From NCBI RefSeq assembly GCF_007565055.1, contig NC_044565.1, forward strand, positions 45,891,711 through 45,955,710: a stretch of DNA of 64,000 nt, given 5' to 3'. The position numbers and the translations under genes were made by a program. Under the pieces are notes generated by a model. The model was not told the origin of the DNA. It searched no databases and saw only the letters and a program-made list of their open reading frames with translations. The DNA comes from Rhinopithecus roxellana (lineage: Eukaryota; Chordata; Mammalia; Primates; Cercopithecidae). How positions within the stretch are numbered: the stretch's first letter is position 1; the number at the start of each line of letters is the position of its first letter. Shown here piece after piece: positions 59,381-64,000 of the stretch.

Positions 59381-59718
59381 TGCCAGCCAACCAACAACCC
59401 GACGAAGTGCAGAACGGCAGTAGCCTTCCACCTAGCGGCCTCTCGCGGCTCAAGCGGGGACCCGGAGATCGCGAGAACCTCCCGTCCAATTGCGACCCCG
59501 CGCCAGAAAGCGGGGCCGAAAGAGGAGGAAGTCTCGCTGAAGTACTCCCGCCCTAGTCGGGTACCCTCCTCGCGAGAGCGCCGAGCACTCTGGCCTGGGA
59601 AGCGCGTGCAGAAGCGGAGGTGCTGTTCATGGGACTTGTCGGCCGCCGTAGCCCCTGCTAGGACAGCCCGTGCGAGCCTGCTGGAGGAGGAAGAGAAAGG
59701 CAGAGAGAGTCGGGTTAC

Positions 59719-59729
59719 AAGATGGCGGA
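59719..59729 (+). promoter_or_regulatory. PPP4R3B: YY1-type AAGATGGCGG element at the inferred transcription start
   Basis: The motif AAGATGGCGG matches the start-site-proximal YY1 element of TATA-less promoters. Its ATG (59722) also opens a four-codon upstream ORF ending TAG at 59734-59736. Confidence 0.6.
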
Positions 59730-59745
59730 TCTGTAGTAGTTACCG

Positions 59746-59769
59746 CGGCGGCGGCGGCGGCGGCGGCGG
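59746..59769 (+). repeat. PPP4R3B: (CGG)8 trinucleotide tract in the PPP4R3B leader
   Basis: Eight uninterrupted CGG units follow the YY1-type motif and lie inside the inferred 5' UTR. Such tracts are often length-variable. Confidence 0.9.
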
Positions 59770-59906
59770 GAGAGCGAGCGAGCCCTGTGGGGCAAAGGGA
59801 CGGGAGGGTGGGTGTATGCGGGGGTGAAGTGAGAGGTAACTGGGCCTCCGGGCGGAGGGTCTCAGTGGCTCTTGTCACCCCTTCTCGCGGCTGAACCTTT
59901 GAAGCC

Positions 59907-59972
59907 ATGGTGAATTCGGGCCTCTCCGGAGCCGCCACCGCCACTACCGCCTCTACCGTCTCCCAAGAGTGA
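59907..59972 (+). promoter_or_regulatory. PPP4R3B: Upstream ORF with strong start context in PPP4R3B 5' UTR
   Basis: The ATG in GCCATGG has G at -3 and G at +4, a strong Kozak context. It reads 21 codons, MVNSGLSGAATATTASTVSQ then E, and stops with TGA at 59970-59972, 59 nt before the main ATG. The peptide is Ala/Thr/Ser-rich with no recognised function. It could reduce or regulate initiation at the PPP4R3B start if the mRNA begins upstream. Confidence 0.6.
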
Positions 59973-60031
59973 GGGGCGCGGACGAGGTGAGCGAGGAGGC
60001 GGCGGCTGGAGCGGTGGAGACAGCAGCCACC

Positions 60032-60173
60032 ATGTCGGATACGCGGCGGCGAGTGAAGGTCTATACCCTGAACGAAGACCGGCAATGGGACGACCGAGGC
60101 ACCGGGCACGTCTCCTCCACTTACGTGGAGGAGCTCAAGGGGATGTCGCTGCTCGTTCGGGCAGAGTCCGACG
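60032..60173 (+). CDS. PPP4R3B: PPP4R3B coding exon 1, residues 1-48
   Basis: 142 nt from ATG to the donor ACG|gtaagg, encoding 47 residues ending VRAESD plus one base of a Gly codon. It lies within the CpG island and ends the GC-rich block. Confidence 0.94.
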
Positions 60174-61871
60174 GTAAGGTTATCGGAACCGTAGAATGGG
60201 GGATAGTGCCTCTGATCTGGTCTGGGGTTTAGGGCCCTGGGCCCGTTACCGTTGCTACCACTTCGGGACAGCGCGTTGGTTCTGAGCTGACTCTTGTGTA
60301 CGGCAAAAACAAACTACTGTACTTTTGACTGGACTTATCCTCAGAGACCGAGACTCTGTCCGCCTCCCATCCCTCTTAAGGATTGGACTCTTTCCTTTAC
60401 CAGTCCCTCCTCTTTTAAAGAGGGGAGAGTGTGAGAGAGAAGGGAGGAAGTAGTGAGAGACTAGGTACTGATGTCGCCCTAGGAGCTGACACCCTCCTCC
60501 CCGTTTATTCCTTTATTTTCTTATCCATTATACGTGTAGTACAAACGGTTTAGCGAAACTTTTCTTTCCGAGTTTCGTTAAAAAAAAAAAAAACAATTGT
60601 ACTAACCAGGTGCCACAGTCGACAGGTGCTGGGGAAAACCAAAAGGCACCTTTTCCTGGCTGTATTGCTGACTGTTACCACGATACATGGACACACAAGC
60701 ACATACATCTTTAGTCTGGGATTGCTTCGGGCTGCCTTTGTAGAAGGCGCTATGAGAAAGTGAATGCCTTACAATCTAAGCAAGTTGGGACACCAAAGCG
60801 GGTTGTAAACTGCTGTATTCTTTGGTTTATTGTAGTCATGTGAAGTATTTTAAATTACAAAATGTAGAGCCGTAATTAAAATGCCTTTTATAGTGTAATC
60901 TGGACTTGATTTGAACAACTGATATGGGCAGTTAGAAAAATAATCTTAGGTTTATTCTTGACATATTTTGTATTCTTGCTCGTTCCCTTTTGTTTTAAAT
61001 AGTTATCACTTACTTCTACAGAAGGTATTCTTTTGTTCTTCACGAGAAAAGGATACATGCAGCACTGTAATTTCTACACTAAGTATTTAATCCCTGCCAT
61101 GATTTTGTTTTGTAATTTGCATTATTTGTTAAACTGGGAATGCAATAAAACAACTTTTATTAAAAAGAATGGCTTGAAGTGGTCATTTAGACCTTAAAAT
61201 TTTTATTTCAATAAAATTTTAATAGTCATCTAGTCTCCTTATTCCTTGGTTTGAATGTTGGTTTTAGATGAATATTTTCTTTAAGGGTGTATGGGAATAG
61301 GGTGAAATATTTTAGATTAAATATGAAGCCTGGATTTGGAGAGAAAATGTGAATTTGAATACATTTTATTAATGTAAATGCTGGGTAAGAAGACATGAAA
61401 AGTTTGGGGGTGGTGTGTGTTTTTTTAATGTGTGTTTTGTTGTTGTTGTTTTTTTTTTTTGGAGACAGAGTCTTGCTCTGTTGCCAGGCTGGAGTGCAGT
61501 GGCGTGATCTGGGCTCACTGCAACCTCTGCCTCCTCTCTCTCTCTCAAGCGATTCTCCTGCCTGAGCCTCCCGCGTACCCGGGACTGCAGGCACGTGCCA
61601 CCACTCCTAGCTAATTTTTGTATTTTCAGTAGGGACAGTTTCACCATGTTGGCCAGGATTGTCTCGATCTCTTGACCTCGTAATCTGCCCGCTTCGGCCT
61701 CCCAAAGTGCTAGAATTACAGACGTGAGCCACCGTGCCCGACTTTAATGTGTATTCTTATTTTTTTCAGGGTTTTATCATCTGAGACTTATTATATATTA
61801 TTTTTTATCTTTCAGGATCGCTACTCTTGGAATCAAAGATAAATCCAAATACTGCATATCAGAAACAACAG
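60032..61871 (+). CDS. PPP4R3B: PPP4R3B (SMEK2), protein phosphatase 4 regulatory subunit 3B, first two coding exons
   Basis: PPP4R3B targets the PP4 catalytic complex (PPP4C-PPP4R2-R3) to substrates in DNA repair, cell-cycle and metabolic signalling. The product begins MSDTRRRVKVYTLNEDRQWD and continues to NPNTAYQKQQ across two exons, which I recognise as the start of the EVH1/PH-like domain that binds short proline motifs in partners. The start ATG has context CCACCATGT with A at -3. The full protein is about 850 residues, so only the first 66 are here. The paralogue PPP4R3A is similar at the N terminus; the position next to PNPT1 favours 3B. Confidence 0.93.
60174..61439. other. PPP4R3B: PPP4R3B intron 1, first part
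   Basis: Repeat-free, unique-looking sequence. A purine-rich GA tract lies at 60418-60465. Confidence 0.6.
61440..61742 (-). mobile_element. AluS-like element in PPP4R3B intron 1
   Basis: Antisense; tttaatgtgt on both sides; contains (CT)6 at about 61535. Ends about 73 bp before exon 2. Confidence 0.92.
61816..61871 (+). CDS. PPP4R3B: PPP4R3B coding exon 2, residues 48-66, followed by a GC donor
   Basis: A 56-nt exon after ...ttatctttcag encodes the end of Gly48 and SLLLESKINPNTAYQKQQ. The donor is CAG|gcaagt, a GC donor with otherwise perfect consensus. The next residues (beginning Asp) are not found before 64000, so exon 3 lies outside. Confidence 0.92.
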
Positions 61872-62489
61872 GCAAGTAGTTGTTTATCTTTAATTTGAAA
61901 GACTTCATCTGTGATCAAGGAAGTATTAATCTGACAAAGGTGGGAAAACTTTCCTGACAAGAAAAAAACATGTTTGGTAAACAGAGATCATGTGTATTTC
62001 TCTTGCAGGTTAAAAGTTTCAGAATGAAAAGTGAAAGTTTTTGTACTGGTGATCATTATCATTTTTGGATTGAGCCACTGTCGGTTTATTCTAAGATGTG
62101 TTTATTAGTATTATTTAACTAGTTAGTCAAGTCTCTTCTATACCTTGTACACGAAACCTTTTATTCTGAATCATGTTTAAAGGAAATGACATAAAACAAA
62201 ATTCAAAGGGATATTCTTAAAGCAAGGAAAGCCTGTTTGTGGTGTGAAATTAAATCATTTGACTCAAGTAAAGGTAGAGGTTTTGAAGTAGAAGCATTAA
62301 ATCCTGCTGTTTAATTATGTATTTTTAATATAGTAATCAATGGATACTTTATAAAAGTGTACATTGCCAATTATGTAACATCTTCTGTTAATATTTATTG
62401 TCTTATTTGGGAAAGAAAATGTGTGTTGTGTTTTAGCATGCCTGATTAATCTGAAAATGGTAGCAGTGATTCGAGCTTTTTTTATTCTG
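61872..62489. other. PPP4R3B: PPP4R3B intron 2 start
   Basis: Begins with the GC donor. No repeat recognised. Confidence 0.5.
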
Positions 62490-63000
62490 TGAATGTTTTT
62501 ATTTTTATTATGAAATATATTAAAATTGAAAAGTACAGAGAATAATGGGTGTCTGCTGTAACACCACCAGATTTAACAATGTTAACGTTATGCCATATTT
62601 GTTTCAAATACTTTTGTAATATTGAACATTATGGATAGAGTTAAAGCTGGTTTGTATCCATCCCGTTCTTTACATTCGCCATCCCCTACATAGGTAACCA
62701 CTATTCTGAAGTTGATGTGTATTCTTTGTGTACATGCTTTTATACCTTTTCTGCATATGTATGTATCCATAAATAATATGTAGTCTGTTGTATGTTTTTA
62801 AACTTTACACAGTGGATATCGTACTCTTACATGTATTCTGCAGCTTGCATTTTTCACACATTCGTTTTGAATATTTGTTCATGTTAACAATGTAGATCTA
62901 GTTTTCTTTTTAAACTGTATAGTATTCTTATGTATGACATACACCTATTGTTACACATTTGAATTATTTCCAGGTATTTTGTATGTGTGTGGTATGTAAA
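62490..63000 (-). mobile_element. L1M-like LINE, antisense
   Basis: aaattgaaaagtacagagaa, taacaatgttaacgttatgc, then cttgcatttttcacacattc and actgtatagtattcttatgt follow the complement of an old L1 3' end. Confidence 0.65.
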
Positions 63001-64000
63001 GTCACGATGGCAGAGATTTTTGAAGGAAGATAAATTATTTTAGGATTACATTTACAGCATCAGTGCCCACTTCAAGGTGTATGAAAATTTGGATGCCCAG
63101 AAACAAGTACTTCATAGTTGGAGGAATAAACTTCTGTCTGTTGTGCAGCTTATTAATACAAAGTCTTACTGTTAAACAATTGTTTTATGTATACAACACA
63201 TTCTTAATCAGTTATTTGAAATACTTTAAAATTTTCAATATTCAATTCATAGCTTATTTTCTCTGTTTAGAAAATATTGTGTGTCTTTTTTGATGGAGAA
63301 GCAAATTAAACATTTGTCCTGAATTGAAAACCTGAAGATGTTTCCTATACCTTAGACATATTAAGGTAGACATTTAAGTAAATTTAATTTCTAAGTTAGC
63401 CAAGCAGCTCTTACTCTCTGTCTTTATACTGAATTTTTACCAGATAATCACTTTTAGTTTGTTTTTGTTTGCTTGCTTCTTTGTGGGGAAAGAAATACTA
63501 ATTTTTTTTTAACAATATTTCACTTATCTGCATGAATATAAAGTTATCAGGAACTTTGTTCTTAAATGTAACTAAGTCATAAGCAGTTCCCTACAAATTT
63601 AGTTATAATAATGCATTCTCAGATTGTGTATAAGATCCTTTAGCTGTTGTTACGTTGGAAAGATCACATTATGGAGTAGGTTTGTATTTAAAATAGTCAC
63701 CCAGCGTAAGTTAAAAATACACAGTGGTTCTATGAATACTTTAGAATCATTAGGACATGTCGGTAATTTCATGTATAATGTTACTCTACTAGAAAATTAG
63801 TTCTAGATAATTAGCATTTTTGTATACACTAAATATAAAGTGTTGGAAAAATTGCATTATTTAGAAAAACTACACCGTTTGGAAATGTTTTCTGTAATCA
63901 CATGTAAATAATACAATATTTGGGCTTTTTTAATAGTTTATTTTTTAATTTTTTTTTTTTTTTTTTTGCAACATAACATTCAGGTATATAAGATAACTCT
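63001..64000. other. PPP4R3B: PPP4R3B intron 2 continued
   Basis: AT-rich, no exon or repeat recognised; a T19 run at 63949-63967 may be the tail of something but is not followed by Alu sequence. Confidence 0.5.

Larger units (their letters stand above)
59380..60240 (+). promoter_or_regulatory. PPP4R3B: CpG-island promoter of PPP4R3B
   Basis: The sequence changes abruptly from AT-rich to GC-rich with many CpGs. Recognisable sites are a CCAAT at 59486-59490, an ETS-like GGAAGT at 59527-59532, a CCTCGCGAGA at 59568-59577 (9 of 10 matches to the TCTCGCGAGA element), and CAAGATGGCGG at about 59719, a YY1-type element that usually lies just after the start site. No TATA box is evident. I infer initiation near 59640-59715. 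Confidence 0.8.

Noticed and set aside
59969..60031. A possible N-terminal extension of PPP4R3B in frame with its start
   Set aside because: The frame opens only at GTG (59969). No upstream in-frame ATG exists, and the ATG at 60032 matches the known protein and a good context.

Overview
The window is primate nuclear DNA, most likely from an Old World monkey (macaque, baboon or guenon type). Roughly half of it is Alu. The youngest copies (for example 17007-17302, 17674-18008, 18321-18645, 50987-51286 and 53212-53508) share head, linker and tail variants that I associate with the cercopithecoid AluYR lineage. Several PNPT1 residues also seem to differ from human as I remember it. The species call is inference; primate is certain from the Alus.

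Two protein-coding genes lie in tandem on the + strand. From 1 to about 41.6 kb is the 3' two thirds of PNPT1, the mitochondrial polynucleotide phosphorylase. Twenty coding exons (5205-41469) join without a frame break and encode residues about 227-783: the alpha-helical linker, the second (catalytic) RNase PH core, the KH domain and the S1 domain. The known catalytic and phosphate-site residues (R445/R446, S484, D538, D544) and the KH GPGG loop are present. One intron uses a GC donor, one acceptor is a NAGNAG, and one exon is only 37 nt.

About 18.5 kb of gene-free DNA follows (41.5-59.4 kb). It is filled with Alu, L2, L1 and MIR debris, a MER53-like palindrome, a solo LTR inserted in an L1, and a MER1-like hAT element. 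At 59.4-60.2 kb a GC-rich CpG-island promoter drives PPP4R3B (SMEK2), a regulatory subunit of protein phosphatase 4. Its first two coding exons (60032-60173 and 61816-61871) are in the window. The rest of the gene lies beyond 64000. The PPP4R3B leader has upstream ORFs, one with a strong start context, and a (CGG)8 tract. Its second intron also has a GC donor.

The two genes share no operon-like logic. They are neighbours on the same strand with separate functions (mitochondrial RNA handling; PP4 targeting). I saw no CRISPR array, prokaryotic cassette, confirmed RNA gene or undescribed multi-gene system. The most notable signals are splice-site oddities, 5' leader control elements, and unusual repeat rearrangements, including a 52-bp piece of Alu copied exactly from a neighbour. 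Repeat family names and edges come from reading and memory, not from a library search; edges are good to a few bases where target-site duplications are quoted and to tens of bases elsewhere.
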